DNA of 45,366 nucleotides from Polyangia bacterium (lineage in GTDB: Bacteria > Myxococcota_A > Polyangia > Polyangiales > JAUICN01), in the NCBI GenBank assembly GCA_030427835.1, contig JAUICN010000017.1, positions 1-45,366 on the forward strand, given 5' to 3'. The notes below the pieces were generated by a model. The model saw only the letters and a program-made list of their open reading frames with translations, did no database searches and was not told the origin of the DNA. This document shows, in pieces, positions 33,426-41,481 of this stretch. The translations under genes and the position numbers were made by a program. The stretch's first letter is position 1, and each line of letters begins with the position of its first letter.

Positions 33426-34098
33426 CTTTCGAGTTGAGGACGCCGAGATCTTCCAGCAGGTAGCGTACGATTTGTTTTTGCATGTCGATGCGGCGCCGTA
33501 GATCGAAGCCCATCCAGGTTTCGATGCAGAGCCCTGTGCAGCCGACCCGGTCGACGATGACCTCGGTGGAGCTGGTTGGTACGGGGTAGTGGTGGGGCGA
33601 CCAGGTTTCGTAGTCGAGTTGCTTGGTTTCGTTCATGCGGTCGATGACGCGTCCCACGATTTCGGGCATGGGTTGCACCCCGTACACGATGGTCTGGGCA
33701 AAGGAAGGTTGGAGGTCCGCGTGGAAGCGTTTCCAGCTTTCGTGCAGGGTGGCCATGAGGTCGGGCTTTTCCTGTTCCACCAGGTCCATGAACTTGCGGG
33801 CTAGCCGTTGCTCGCGGTGCTCCGACTGGGCGTTGCCAGGGAAGCTACGGTTGAGGTCGAGCCCGCCCACGGCTTTCCGTTCCCGTGCTCGGTAGGCGCC
33901 GGGGTTCATGATAGGAACGATGAGGAGCCGGCCCTGGTCTGGGTAGACGCCCTCTTCGAGCAACTCCTCAAGGGCGTGAACGCCGGCGATTTCGTCACCG
34001 TGAATGCCCGCTTGGATGAGAGCCGTGGGGCCCGCCCGCTCGGCGTCAAAGATATGCAACGGGATGGTGGGTTCGATGAAGCGTACTTCCGTCTGCAC
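33421..34098 (-). CDS. AstE/AspA-like (M14 fold) zinc hydrolase
   Basis: 225 residues from a GTG at 34098 (AAGGG 6 nt upstream), 2 nt after the aroG stop. The zinc-binding motif of the succinylglutamate desuccinylase/aspartoacylase family is present as GIHGDEIAG (His and Glu ligands, about residues 35-43), followed by IVPIMNPGAYRARERK and DLNRSFPG (Asn-Arg substrate-binding block), and ATLHES (third ligand His). These enzymes deacylate N-acyl amino acids. The protein is shorter than AstE (about 320 residues) and keeps essentially only the catalytic domain, so the substrate is not assigned. It is the third gene of a dcd-aroG-aspA-like operon. Confidence 0.82.
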   Translation of the reverse strand: MQTEVRFIEPTIPLHIFDAERAGPTALIQAGIHGDEIAGVHALEELLEEGVYPDQGRLLIVPIMNPGAYRARERKAVGGLDLNRSFPGNAQSEHREQRLARKFMDLVEQEKPDLMATLHESWKRFHADLQPSFAQTIVYGVQPMPEIVGRVIDRMNETKQLDYETWSPHHYPVPTSSTEVIVDRVGCTGLCIETWMGFDLRRRIDMQKQIVRYLLEDLGVLNSKV

Positions 34099-34100
34099 AG

Positions 34101-35216
34101 CTAGCCCTTCGATGTGGAGACGGCGTTGGCCAGGTTTTCGAGCACCTGACGTGTGGTGTCCCAGCCCATGCAGGCATCGGTGATGCTTTTGCCGTAGGTG
34201 AGTTGTTGTTGCTGGGAGTGATCCTGGGAGTGATCCTGGCGGCCCTCTTCCAGGAAGCTTTCCAGCATGATGCCAAAAATGCCCCGGGGGTTGGCAGGGC
34301 CGAAGCCGGATCGGATTTGCTGGGCCAGGTCTTCGGCGACTGCGGGTTGGCGGGTGTGGTCCTTGCCGCTGTTGGCGTGGCTGCAATCCACCATGACGCG
34401 GGGAACGAGCTTGTTGTTGTCTAGCTCGTCCAGGGTCTTTTGTACGGTGGTGGCGTCGTAGTTGGGCTTGATGCCACCGCGGAGAATGACGTGGCAGTTG
34501 GGATTGCCCTTGGTGGAGACGATGGCGGTGATGCCCTGTTTTGTGACGCCCAGAAAACGGTGGGGTTGGCTGGAGGAGCCAATGGCGTCGTAGGCGATTT
34601 GCACTGTGCCCCGGGTTCCGTTTTTGAACCCCACGGGCATGGACAATCCGGAAGCCAGTTCCCGATGCACTTGGCTTTCGGTGGTGCGTGCCCCAATGGC
34701 GCCCCAGCACACGAGGTCGGCCACAAACTGGGGGGAAATGGGGTCCAAAAACTCGGTGCCCGTGGGCATGCCCAGTTCGGTGACGTCACGAAGGAACCCA
34801 CGGGCAATGCGTAGGCCATCGTTGATTTGGAAGCTGCCATCCAGGTTGGGATCGTTGATGAGACCTTTCCAACCCACGGTGGTTCGAGGTTTCTCGAAGT
34901 AGGTGCGCATAATGACCAGCAATTGTTGGTCCAGGGTGCTGGCGAATTCCTTGAGCTTGCCTGCGTATTCCAGGGCGGCGGCGGGATCATGCACGGAACA
35001 GGGGCCCACAACCACCAGGAGGCGCTTGCCTCGCCCGTGGATGATGTCGGCCACGGCGGTACGGGTTTGTGTGACCAACTGAATGGCCTGGGGGCTCGGG
35101 GCCACTTCTTCCATGACGATTGCAGGGGGAAGCAATGGGCGAATGGAGTCAATGCGCAGGTCGTCTGTTGGGGCGCTGTACATGGTGGGTTCGGGGGGTT
35201 GGGTCTTGCCGTTCAT
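34101..35216 (-). CDS. aroG: 3-deoxy-7-phosphoheptulonate (DAHP) synthase, class I AroG type
   Basis: 371 residues. It catalyses the first step of aromatic amino acid synthesis: phosphoenolpyruvate plus erythrose-4-phosphate to DAHP. The family blocks are complete: VVVGPCSVHD, KPRTTVGWKGLINDP, GTEFLDPISPQ, WGAIGARTTESQ, GFKNGTRG, VILRGG, and VMVDCSHANSGKDH with the metal-binding Cys and His. The length matches AroF/G/H (about 350-360). The ATG at 35216 overlaps the dcd stop (ATGA). A small Gln/Ser insertion (HSQDHSQQQQ) lies near the C-terminus. The allosteric type (Phe, Tyr or Trp) cannot be read by eye. Confidence 0.96.
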   Translation of the reverse strand: MNGKTQPPEPTMYSAPTDDLRIDSIRPLLPPAIVMEEVAPSPQAIQLVTQTRTAVADIIHGRGKRLLVVVGPCSVHDPAAALEYAGKLKEFASTLDQQLLVIMRTYFEKPRTTVGWKGLINDPNLDGSFQINDGLRIARGFLRDVTELGMPTGTEFLDPISPQFVADLVCWGAIGARTTESQVHRELASGLSMPVGFKNGTRGTVQIAYDAIGSSSQPHRFLGVTKQGITAIVSTKGNPNCHVILRGGIKPNYDATTVQKTLDELDNNKLVPRVMVDCSHANSGKDHTRQPAVAEDLAQQIRSGFGPANPRGIFGIMLESFLEEGRQDHSQDHSQQQQLTYGKSITDACMGWDTTRQVLENLANAVSTSKG

Positions 35217-35782
35217 TTGTCGTGACCGATCCTGCTGGCGACGGGCCCCGTCTGACCCTGGTATTTGCTTCCGCGGGCCTTGCCGTAGGGGCGCTCGGCG
35301 GGGCTTGTCATGGTGTGGAAGACGATTTGGCTGATGCGCATGCCGGGGTAGAGCTTTACCGCACAATGGCCAAGGTTGCTGAGTTCCAGGGTGATGCGGC
35401 CTTCAAAGCCGGGGTCCACAAAGCCGGCCGTGGCGTGTACGACCACCGCGATGCGGCCAATGCTGCTGCGGCCTTCCACGCGGGCCACAAGATCGGGGGG
35501 GACCTTGACCCACTCCGTGGTGGACCCGAGGGCAAAGGCGCCGGGGTGAAGCACAAAGCCTTCCCCCTCGTCGATTTCGACGGTTTCGGTAAAGTCCTCC
35601 ACGCTTGCCGGATCCCGGGCGTCGATGCAGGCCACGTGGGGTAGCTTGTACACCACGAAGGTGGGCGAAAGGCGCAAATCGATGCTGGCGGGTTGAATCT
35701 GCAGTTCGGGATCGGCGATGGGGTCGATTTGAATATCCCCCGATGCGAGCCGTGCTTTGAGGTCCCTGTCTGAAAGGATCAT
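35213..35782 (-). CDS. dcd: dCTP deaminase
   Basis: 189 residues, the usual length. It converts dCTP to dUTP for thymidylate synthesis. Conserved blocks: QIQPASIDLRLSPTF, EGRSSIGR (catalytic Arg-Ser-Ser), HATAGFVDPGFEGRITLELSN (with the catalytic Glu), YPGMRISQIVF and YQGQTGP near the end. The ATG at 35782 lies in a short divergent gap with the TonB receptor gene. First gene of an operon with aroG (4-nt overlap) and the aspartoacylase-like gene. Whether it is mono- or bifunctional (dUTPase) is undecided; the length fits either. Confidence 0.96.
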   Translation of the reverse strand: MILSDRDLKARLASGDIQIDPIADPELQIQPASIDLRLSPTFVVYKLPHVACIDARDPASVEDFTETVEIDEGEGFVLHPGAFALGSTTEWVKVPPDLVARVEGRSSIGRIAVVVHATAGFVDPGFEGRITLELSNLGHCAVKLYPGMRISQIVFHTMTSPAERPYGKARGSKYQGQTGPVASRIGHDK

Positions 35783-35810
35783 GGCGGCCAGTATGGCAGT
35801 GGGAAGGGTA

Positions 35811-35838
35811 TTGGCAATCTTCCCGGATGGGTTAGCGT
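35811..35838 (+). promoter_or_regulatory. Candidate divergent promoter, TonB receptor / dcd
   Basis: Forward TTGGCA (35811-35816) and TAGCGT (35833-35838) are 16 nt apart, with the expected start about at the GTG at 35847. On the minus strand TTGCCA (35812-35817) could serve as -35 for dcd, with ATACTG 17 nt away. The two -35 boxes overlap almost completely, so the two genes might compete for RNA polymerase. Confidence 0.4.
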
Positions 35839-35846
35839 GGGGCACG

Positions 35847-38144
35847 GTGGATTCGGGGTGGTTGCGGCAATGGCGTGTGTGGGCAAATGGGGTCGCGGTT
35901 GTGGCGGTCGCGGTTGTGGCGGTCGCCGTTACGCTGTGGGCTCCCCCCCCCACGCATGCCCAGGCCCAGCCTCGGTCCGGCGCAGATTCTGACGCGGATT
36001 TTGGGGCGGAGGCGGCGGTGGATGTGGACGCGCCTGGGGTGACGGAAAGTCTGTCCCAAACCGTGGTGACCCGGGAGGAGTTGGAGGAGCGCATGTCGCG
36101 CTCGGCGCCTGAGGCACTTCGGTATGTGCCGGGGGTGTACGTGCAACAGACGGCCCACGCCCAGGCGAGCCCCTACGTGCGAGGCATGACCGGGCAGCAG
36201 GTGGTGCACCTTTTTGATGGGATCCGTTTGAACAACGGGATCTACCGCCAGGGGCCGAACCAATACTTCTTTACGGTGGACCAATACTCGCTGGATCGGT
36301 TGGAGGTCTTGCGTGGCAGTGCTTCCACGCGGTTCGGATCGGATGCGTTGGGCGGAGCGATTCTTGCGGTTCCTGTGAACCCTGATTTGCAGGTTTCGCC
36401 AGCCGATCCTTGCTGGCATTGGGGCGGGCGCACCCGGGGAACCTATGCCAGTGCTGACAACAACCGGGGCGGGCGGTTGGAGTTGCAGGGTGGGCGCGGG
36501 GCCACGGCGGTATTGATGGGCATGGGCTACCGGGACGTGGACCGACTGCGCTCCGGGGGTGTGGTGCGCAATGGGGGGCGTGCGGAGCCATTTGTGCCCC
36601 GGTTTGAGTCCGATGGAAAGACCCAGTTGGGTACCGGGTTCGAGGAAGCGACGTTTGATGCCCGTGTGGTTCACCACTGGCGCGATTTGCAATGGGTGGG
36701 GGCCGTGTACGGTTACCGGCAGTACGACGCGCCTCGAACGGACCAGTGCCCTGCTCCGGAGGCGCCGGTGTCGGAGTGCCTGACGATCGACAAACAGTTT
36801 CGCACCCTGGCCTATGGATCCGTACGGGGCGATGGCGGCCCGGGGCTTCGGGATCTGAACATGACGTTGTCCTACCAGAATCACCTGGAGCGCCGGCGTC
36901 GCAGCCGCCCCCTGTCGTTTGTGGAGAACCGATGGCGCAACACCGTGGATACCCTGGGGTGGTCTGTGCGGGCGTCCACGGGCAACTGGGTTTCCCCCAG
37001 GACTGCGTCCAATGGGAGCAGCGCAGGGAGAACGCTGAAGAACGGGACCGTTCGGTACGGGGCCGATGTGTACACGGACCGTGTGGGCTCGAAGGGTGAG
37101 CAGTCCTTCACGGATTTGGACGCCCATTTTGACCTGAGCCGTGGCCAGTACCTGGAGGGTTCCCGCTATTTGCAATCGGGTGTGTTTGCGGAGGTGGAGT
37201 TGCAGTGGGACCCGCGATGGGTGTGGCACGCCGGGGGCCGTACGTCCTGGGTGGCGGCGCGGGCGCCTGGGGATCCGGAATCGGGTACGGAGTCGGTGCG
37301 GCGAAACTGGTTTGCCTGGGTGGGCCGTGCGGGGGTTTCTTACCGGCCCACGGAACACCAGTCCTGGTTTCTCAATTTGGACCAGGGGTTTCGTGCTCCT
37401 AACCTGGATGACTTGACTTCCAGGCAGCAGGTGGGGCCTGGCTTTCAGTTCGAAAACCCCCACCTACAGGCCGAACAAACGCGCACCCTGGAGTTGGGTT
37501 GGCGGCAAACCGGTGCGATGTTGGAGGTGGAGGGTTGGGTGTTTGGTACGGTATTGCGCGATGGGATTACTCGGGCCCTGCGCACGGGTTCAGATTGCCC
37601 TGTGGAGACCCCTTCCTGCCGATCGTCGCGTACCCAGTTTCAACTGGTGAATGCGCAGGGGGCTTCTGTTCTTTGGGGTGGAGAGGCGGCGGTGCGTTTG
37701 CGGCCTTCGGATCCCTGGCTGATTCGGTCGACCGTGTCCTACGTGTGGGGGGAGGGGCCCAACGTGAGCACCGGGGATTCGGGAGTCACCGGCGGCTCGG
37801 GTTTCTTTGACTCGCGGACACCGCTTTCACGGTTGCCGCCGTTGAACGGTACGTTAGAGGTGCGATGGAGCCATGCAGCCAGCGGGGCCTACGCAGGGGG
37901 TGGGATCCGGTGGGCCATGGCCCAAACCCGCTTGGCCCCCAGTGACTTGAGTGACGCGCGTATTCCAGATGGTGGCACACCGGGTTACGGGGTGTTTGAT
38001 CTGCGTGGGGGGTGGCAGGCCACGGAGTTTCTTCAGTTGAGTGCGGTGTTTGAAAACCTGTGGGATGGGGCCTACCGCACCCATGGTTCCTCTGTGAATG
38101 GCGCCGGTCGGGGGTTGTGGGTGAGTGCCGAGGTTGCCTGGTAG
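35847..38144 (+). CDS. TonB-dependent outer-membrane receptor
   Basis: 765 residues from a GTG at 35847, which gives a normal signal peptide (LRQWRVWANGVAVVAVAV... ending THAQA); ATGs at 35781 and 35793 are in frame but would put 30-60 residues ahead of it and overlap the dcd start. The plug domain is clear (APEALRYVPGVYVQQTAH, SPYVRGMTGQQVVHLFDGIR, LDRLEVLRGSASTRFGSDAL, LGGAIL), followed by the beta-barrel domain with FRAPNLDDL and a C-terminal aromatic residue (EVAW). These receptors import siderophores, cobalamin, metals or sugars using TonB energy; the ligand cannot be deduced. A perfect C9 run sits at the signal cleavage region (35943-35951). The next gene is a lipoprotein that may be its partner. 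Confidence 0.92.
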   Translation: MDSGWLRQWRVWANGVAVVAVAVVAVAVTLWAPPPTHAQAQPRSGADSDADFGAEAAVDVDAPGVTESLSQTVVTREELEERMSRSAPEALRYVPGVYVQQTAHAQASPYVRGMTGQQVVHLFDGIRLNNGIYRQGPNQYFFTVDQYSLDRLEVLRGSASTRFGSDALGGAILAVPVNPDLQVSPADPCWHWGGRTRGTYASADNNRGGRLELQGGRGATAVLMGMGYRDVDRLRSGGVVRNGGRAEPFVPRFESDGKTQLGTGFEEATFDARVVHHWRDLQWVGAVYGYRQYDAPRTDQCPAPEAPVSECLTIDKQFRTLAYGSVRGDGGPGLRDLNMTLSYQNHLERRRRSRPLSFVENRWRNTVDTLGWSVRASTGNWVSPRTASNGSSAGRTLKNGTVRYGADVYTDRVGSKGEQSFTDLDAHFDLSRGQYLEGSRYLQSGVFAEVELQWDPRWVWHAGGRTSWVAARAPGDPESGTESVRRNWFAWVGRAGVSYRPTEHQSWFLNLDQGFRAPNLDDLTSRQQVGPGFQFENPHLQAEQTRTLELGWRQTGAMLEVEGWVFGTVLRDGITRALRTGSDCPVETPSCRSSRTQFQLVNAQGASVLWGGEAAVRLRPSDPWLIRSTVSYVWGEGPNVSTGDSGVTGGSGFFDSRTPLSRLPPLNGTLEVRWSHAASGAYAGGGIRWAMAQTRLAPSDLSDARIPDGGTPGYGVFDLRGGWQATEFLQLSAVFENLWDGAYRTHGSSVNGAGRGLWVSAEVAW
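35943..35951 (+). repeat. C9 homopolymer in the receptor signal peptide
   Basis: Nine consecutive C encode Pro33-Pro35 just before the predicted cleavage site. In the frame given the gene is in the ON state; one base gained or lost would truncate the protein. It may be a phase-variation tract. Confidence 0.5.
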
Positions 38145-38199
38145 TTGGGGTGACCGACGGTGGCTTCCCGGGTGCGAGCTGTTTGTGTTATGAAGCGGC

Positions 38200-39291
38200 A
38201 TGGATGTTTGGAGACTGTTTCTTTCGGTGCTGTGTTTGTTGCCACTGGGTGCCTGCGGGGGTTCGGCGGGCAAGGGTGATGGCACTCCCTACATGTGTGT
38301 GGTGCGGGACCCTGGGGACGTGGTGGACGGTGGAAGTTGTGAAGCGTTGACGACCGACTACGCCCAGTGTGTGGACGATAGCTGGGCTGCCTGCGCGTCG
38401 GATTCCGGAGAGTACAGCCGGATTCAGGAGTCCATCAGCACGGTGGCGCGGGTGCAGGCCTTTGAGGAAATCGCGACGCTGTTGTTCGATCCCAAGGCCG
38501 ACCCTAGCGCCATGGATTTTCTTTCTGCTCGGGCGAAGTATCAGGAGGACGAGGGGTTGGATTCCAGGGTGGTGCGCCGGTACGATCCCCATGTTGACGT
38601 GCCGGAGGGTACGGATTGCTCCGCCGACGGAGTGCCGGCCATGTTCCCGGACTACTGCGTGGGCCCGGCACGGTTGCAGCCCCTGATTCTGGATGCATTG
38701 AATGCCGGCTACAACGATGGGAACGGTGCGAGTGATCCCCGTGTGCAGGCGGCCCGGGTGGAGGCCGGTTTGCTCTGGTTTTTGTACGTGTCGACCTACA
38801 AGGAAGGCCTTACCTGTACCACCAAGGCCAAGGATTGTGATTCGGCCTACGCCTACTACACCGGAGGTGAGACCGATCGTGGGGGGATTGGCCTGGCGGG
38901 GCGCGTACGTTCCGTGAGTGCCTACGCCCACGATCGCGCCTGGGATGGTTTGCTCGCGCTCCGTTGTTGGCGGGATTTGGACTCAGGGGAGGTTGCTGGC
39001 GATCTCACCCTGCGTGAACTGGCCCGGGACCAGTTGGACCGTGCGGTGTTATTTGGGTTGGCGACCGTGGTTCGTGATCGCATCTACCAGTACGACGCCA
39101 CTACGGGATCGGAACAGGACTACCACCGAGCGTTCGTGCAGACCCTGGCGCCGTCTCTCTACAGGGAAGCTCAAGCCCAGTCCGCTGCCGATGCCATGGC
39201 GTTTGAGGCAGAGATCTCAAAACTCGCGGACGACACCGTGGATGTGCCGGCTTTGCTTTCGATCCTTGATCGCGTGTTTGACTGCCCCTAG
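38200..39291 (+). CDS. Lipoprotein downstream of the TonB receptor
   Basis: 363 residues; ATG at 38200 with GAAG upstream. The lipobox LLPLGACGGS (Cys19) anchors it. The rest is mainly helical with eight or more Cys in conserved-looking positions (YMCVV, SCEAL, QCVDD, ACAS, DCSADG, DYCVG, TCTTKAKDCDS, FDCP) and a motif AGLLWFLYVSTYKEG then AYAYYTGG. The position 55 nt after a TonB receptor suggests a periplasmic or outer-membrane partner in ligand capture, but I recognise no family. A cysteine-rich helical fold is visible; no enzymatic motif is. Confidence 0.75.
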   Translation: MDVWRLFLSVLCLLPLGACGGSAGKGDGTPYMCVVRDPGDVVDGGSCEALTTDYAQCVDDSWAACASDSGEYSRIQESISTVARVQAFEEIATLLFDPKADPSAMDFLSARAKYQEDEGLDSRVVRRYDPHVDVPEGTDCSADGVPAMFPDYCVGPARLQPLILDALNAGYNDGNGASDPRVQAARVEAGLLWFLYVSTYKEGLTCTTKAKDCDSAYAYYTGGETDRGGIGLAGRVRSVSAYAHDRAWDGLLALRCWRDLDSGEVAGDLTLRELARDQLDRAVLFGLATVVRDRIYQYDATTGSEQDYHRAFVQTLAPSLYREAQAQSAADAMAFEAEISKLADDTVDVPALLSILDRVFDCP

Positions 39292-39375
39292 GCCCTGTTC
39301 TTTCTTCTTGGGGTTCCTCTCGAGGGTGGGGCGTGTGATTGCGTCAGGGCGCGGTTTCGGTAGGGTGGTCCGGGT

Positions 39376-40107
39376 ATGGGGCGCGTGGGAAGACCTGGAA
39401 ATTTGCGGCCGGCCACGTTGGTGCAGATTTGCGACAACGTGTGGGGGGTGGAGACGCAAATTCGTTTGATGCCCTGGTTTTGGCTGCCCCTTCGCAGCAC
39501 GGTGGTGAAGTTGCCGGACGGTACGTTGTGGATCCACGCTCCCTTCGCCATGGAGGAGGAACTGTGGCAGCAGATCGAGGCCCTGGGGGAAGTGCGTCAT
39601 TTGGTGGCTCCCAACGGTTTTCACAGTGGGTTCTTGAAGCACGCGCAACGGCGTTTCCCTAGGGCGCGGGTGTGGGTGTCTCCCCGGCTTCCCCATCGAA
39701 ACCTGCGGCTTACCTACGATCGACTTTTGCAGGATGGTGCGCGGCCTGAGGAGTGGGGGGAAGCCCTGGATGTGCGCCTGTTCCGAGGGGCCCCCGGTGC
39801 CGGGGAAATGGTGTTTCTGCACCGGTCCACCTGCACGTTGATTGTCACGGACCTGGTGTTCAACATCCATGGGGCTCGGGGCCTGGCGCGCCTCTACTTG
39901 AAGTGGTCCAAGGCATTGGGCCGTGTGGGGCAGAGCCGCCTATGGCGGTTTCTGGTGAAGGATCGGAATGCCGCGGCGGATAGTGGGCGCGCTCTGATTG
40001 ATTCTGATTTTACCCGTATCGTGATGGCCCACGGTGACGTGGTGCATGGGGGCGGACGCGAGGCCCTGAGTCATGCCCTGGCCTGGTTACACTGCTCTCC
40101 TGGTTAA
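39376..40107 (+). CDS. DUF4336-like (metallo-beta-lactamase-fold) protein
   Basis: 243 residues, ATG at 39376 with an AGGGTGG ribosome-binding site. N-terminal blocks ICDNVWGVETQIRLMPWFWL, STVVKLPDGTLWIHAPF, and VRHLVAPNGFHSGFL match the DUF4336 family, which has a metallo-beta-lactamase-like fold. The family's function is not known. Later, DSDFTRIVMAHGDVVHGGGR places His near the end, as in the fold. It lies 84 nt after the lipoprotein gene and may be part of the same transcript. The first copy of a 32-bp tandem repeat overlaps its stop. Confidence 0.78.
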   Translation: MGRVGRPGNLRPATLVQICDNVWGVETQIRLMPWFWLPLRSTVVKLPDGTLWIHAPFAMEEELWQQIEALGEVRHLVAPNGFHSGFLKHAQRRFPRARVWVSPRLPHRNLRLTYDRLLQDGARPEEWGEALDVRLFRGAPGAGEMVFLHRSTCTLIVTDLVFNIHGARGLARLYLKWSKALGRVGQSRLWRFLVKDRNAAADSGRALIDSDFTRIVMAHGDVVHGGGREALSHALAWLHCSPG

Positions 40108-40161
40108 CCTAGCTTCTGGTCAAACGGGTTTCTGGTTAACTTGGCTTCTGGTCAAACGGGT
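40100..40161. repeat. Two-copy tandem repeat over the DUF4336 stop
   Basis: A 30-bp unit starting CTGGTTAAC and ending GGTCAAACGGGT occurs at 40100-40129 and 40132-40161, 28 of 30 identical, 32-bp period. The TAA stop at 40105-40107 is inside the first copy. Confidence 0.8.
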
Positions 40162-40174
40162 CGCCGCCGATCCC

Positions 40175-41125
40175 CTAGGGGGCGTGGGCGCTTCCACATT
40201 TTGCGCAGGAAACGAAGTTGAGTTCGTTTTCCACTGAGTTTGCACTGGATTCCATTTTGGAGAGGGTGTCGTAGCTTACCGTGGCGGCGCGCCGGCGTTG
40301 GCCCACGCTGTCCATGGCATTGGGGCTCCCTGGGCCGTTTTCCTCTTCGGATTTGCGGGCCTCCCGCAGCTGTTCGGACTTTGCCATTTGGGCGTCCACG
40401 ATCGCTGCCTGGGCTTTTGCCGCGACCCGGCGATCCTGGGCGGAGGGTTGTGCGGGGGCGACCGCAGCGGCTCGTACTTGCCTCATTTTCGCAATGGTGG
40501 CGTCCGGGTCGCCTGACACCGGTGACGTGTCCACGGATACGTGGCCTCCCACGGCGTACATTCGGCCGTCCGGTCCACGCTTTAGGTCGTACTGGGGAGT
40601 TCCTGCATGGGCTCCACCGGCCGATGCGTGTGCCTGTTCGTGCCTGCGCACTTCCGCATCCCTGCGTTTGAGCTGTTCTACCTGTTGTTGTTCTTCCGGT
40701 GTGAGACCGTTGCTGTCGCCAGGGGTGCCCTGTTCCATTTGCTTGGTGGAGGCGGATTCCTGTCCCCGGGTGTTTTGTCTTGCAGATGAATTCTCTTCGA
40801 CCGCGCCAGGGTTTGGGTTCTCGGGGTTGAATTCGGGGATAATCTTCAACGCAGGATATTCCGAGTAGTGTTCCCGGGACGGGGTGGGGGCCTGTGGATG
40901 GGCGTGGCTTCCTCCGGGTACTGGGGTTTTTCCTCCGGGTACAGGGTTTCCACCAGGTATAGGGTTGCCTAGGAGTACTTGGCGCGCTTGGCTTTCAAGC
41001 TTTGCGTTGGACGAGCTGTTGTCCTGGGGGGTAGCGCTTGTGGATTCCATCCGTTTCACCCGACCGATGGCCGGTTGACGGAGTGACTCCGATCGGAGTG
41101 TCTGCATGTGCGCGACAAACTCCAT
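40175..41125 (-). CDS. SprA-like putative metallopeptidase with HExxH
   Basis: 316 residues, ATG at 41125 with GGAGG 5 nt upstream. No signal peptide is visible. The N-terminal half is disordered (Pro/Gly/Ser-rich, with repeats of PGGNPVPGG type). A helix-rich block, VRRHEQAHASAGG (HExxH at about 160), followed by PQYDLKRGPDGRMYAVGGHVSVD, matches the SprA-like family pattern, a predicted zinc metallopeptidase. The C-terminus adds a CAKC pair (FVSCAKCGSAHAP) that could bind metal. Zinc-protease activity is inferred from the motif only. Its 5' leader folds ACCCCT/AGGGGT (41151-41168). Confidence 0.75.
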   Translation of the reverse strand: MEFVAHMQTLRSESLRQPAIGRVKRMESTSATPQDNSSSNAKLESQARQVLLGNPIPGGNPVPGGKTPVPGGSHAHPQAPTPSREHYSEYPALKIIPEFNPENPNPGAVEENSSARQNTRGQESASTKQMEQGTPGDSNGLTPEEQQQVEQLKRRDAEVRRHEQAHASAGGAHAGTPQYDLKRGPDGRMYAVGGHVSVDTSPVSGDPDATIAKMRQVRAAAVAPAQPSAQDRRVAAKAQAAIVDAQMAKSEQLREARKSEEENGPGSPNAMDSVGQRRRAATVSYDTLSKMESSANSVENELNFVSCAKCGSAHAP

Positions 41126-41481
41126 AGCTTCCTCCCTTCACGCTCACTTCACCCCTCGAAAAAGGGGTCCCAACGATCAGGAGATCGGTCGGTTCTTGCC
41201 ACACCTTGAGAAAAAAAGTGCTTGGGTTGCTTTTTTCTCCGTTTTTGCCTGAGTTTTCGGTGATGGCACCCTATTGACCCCAAAACGACACAGGAAAGGA
41301 TGCCTAATTGGCAAAGGATGAAACGGGAAGACTGCAGATATCCTACATGTGGGTGGAGGTGGTTTGGAATCCACTGTGGTCCGTGGCACGATCATGACGC
41401 AGTGCGGCTCCGAGTTTTTATCCAGGGTACCCATGTGACGGGTGCGTTCTCTGAAGGGGGTGGCGTCCCGGAGATCTCGGC
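41126..41481. other. Divergent gap with two hairpins
   Basis: Between the SprA-like gene (minus) and the GT21 gene (plus). It contains ACCCCT-CGAAAA-AGGGGT (41151-41168) in the SprA leader and an AT-rich stem-loop (GAGAAAAAAAG with CTTTTTTCTC, 41208-41239). The second could attenuate or insulate transcription. A TTGACC at about 41274 lacks a convincing -10. No gene was seen in either orientation. Confidence 0.45.

Noticed and set aside
35832..37463. Long minus-strand open frame opposite the TonB receptor
   Set aside because: The receptor reading frame has plug and barrel motifs; the antisense translation is Arg/His/Pro-rich without domain.
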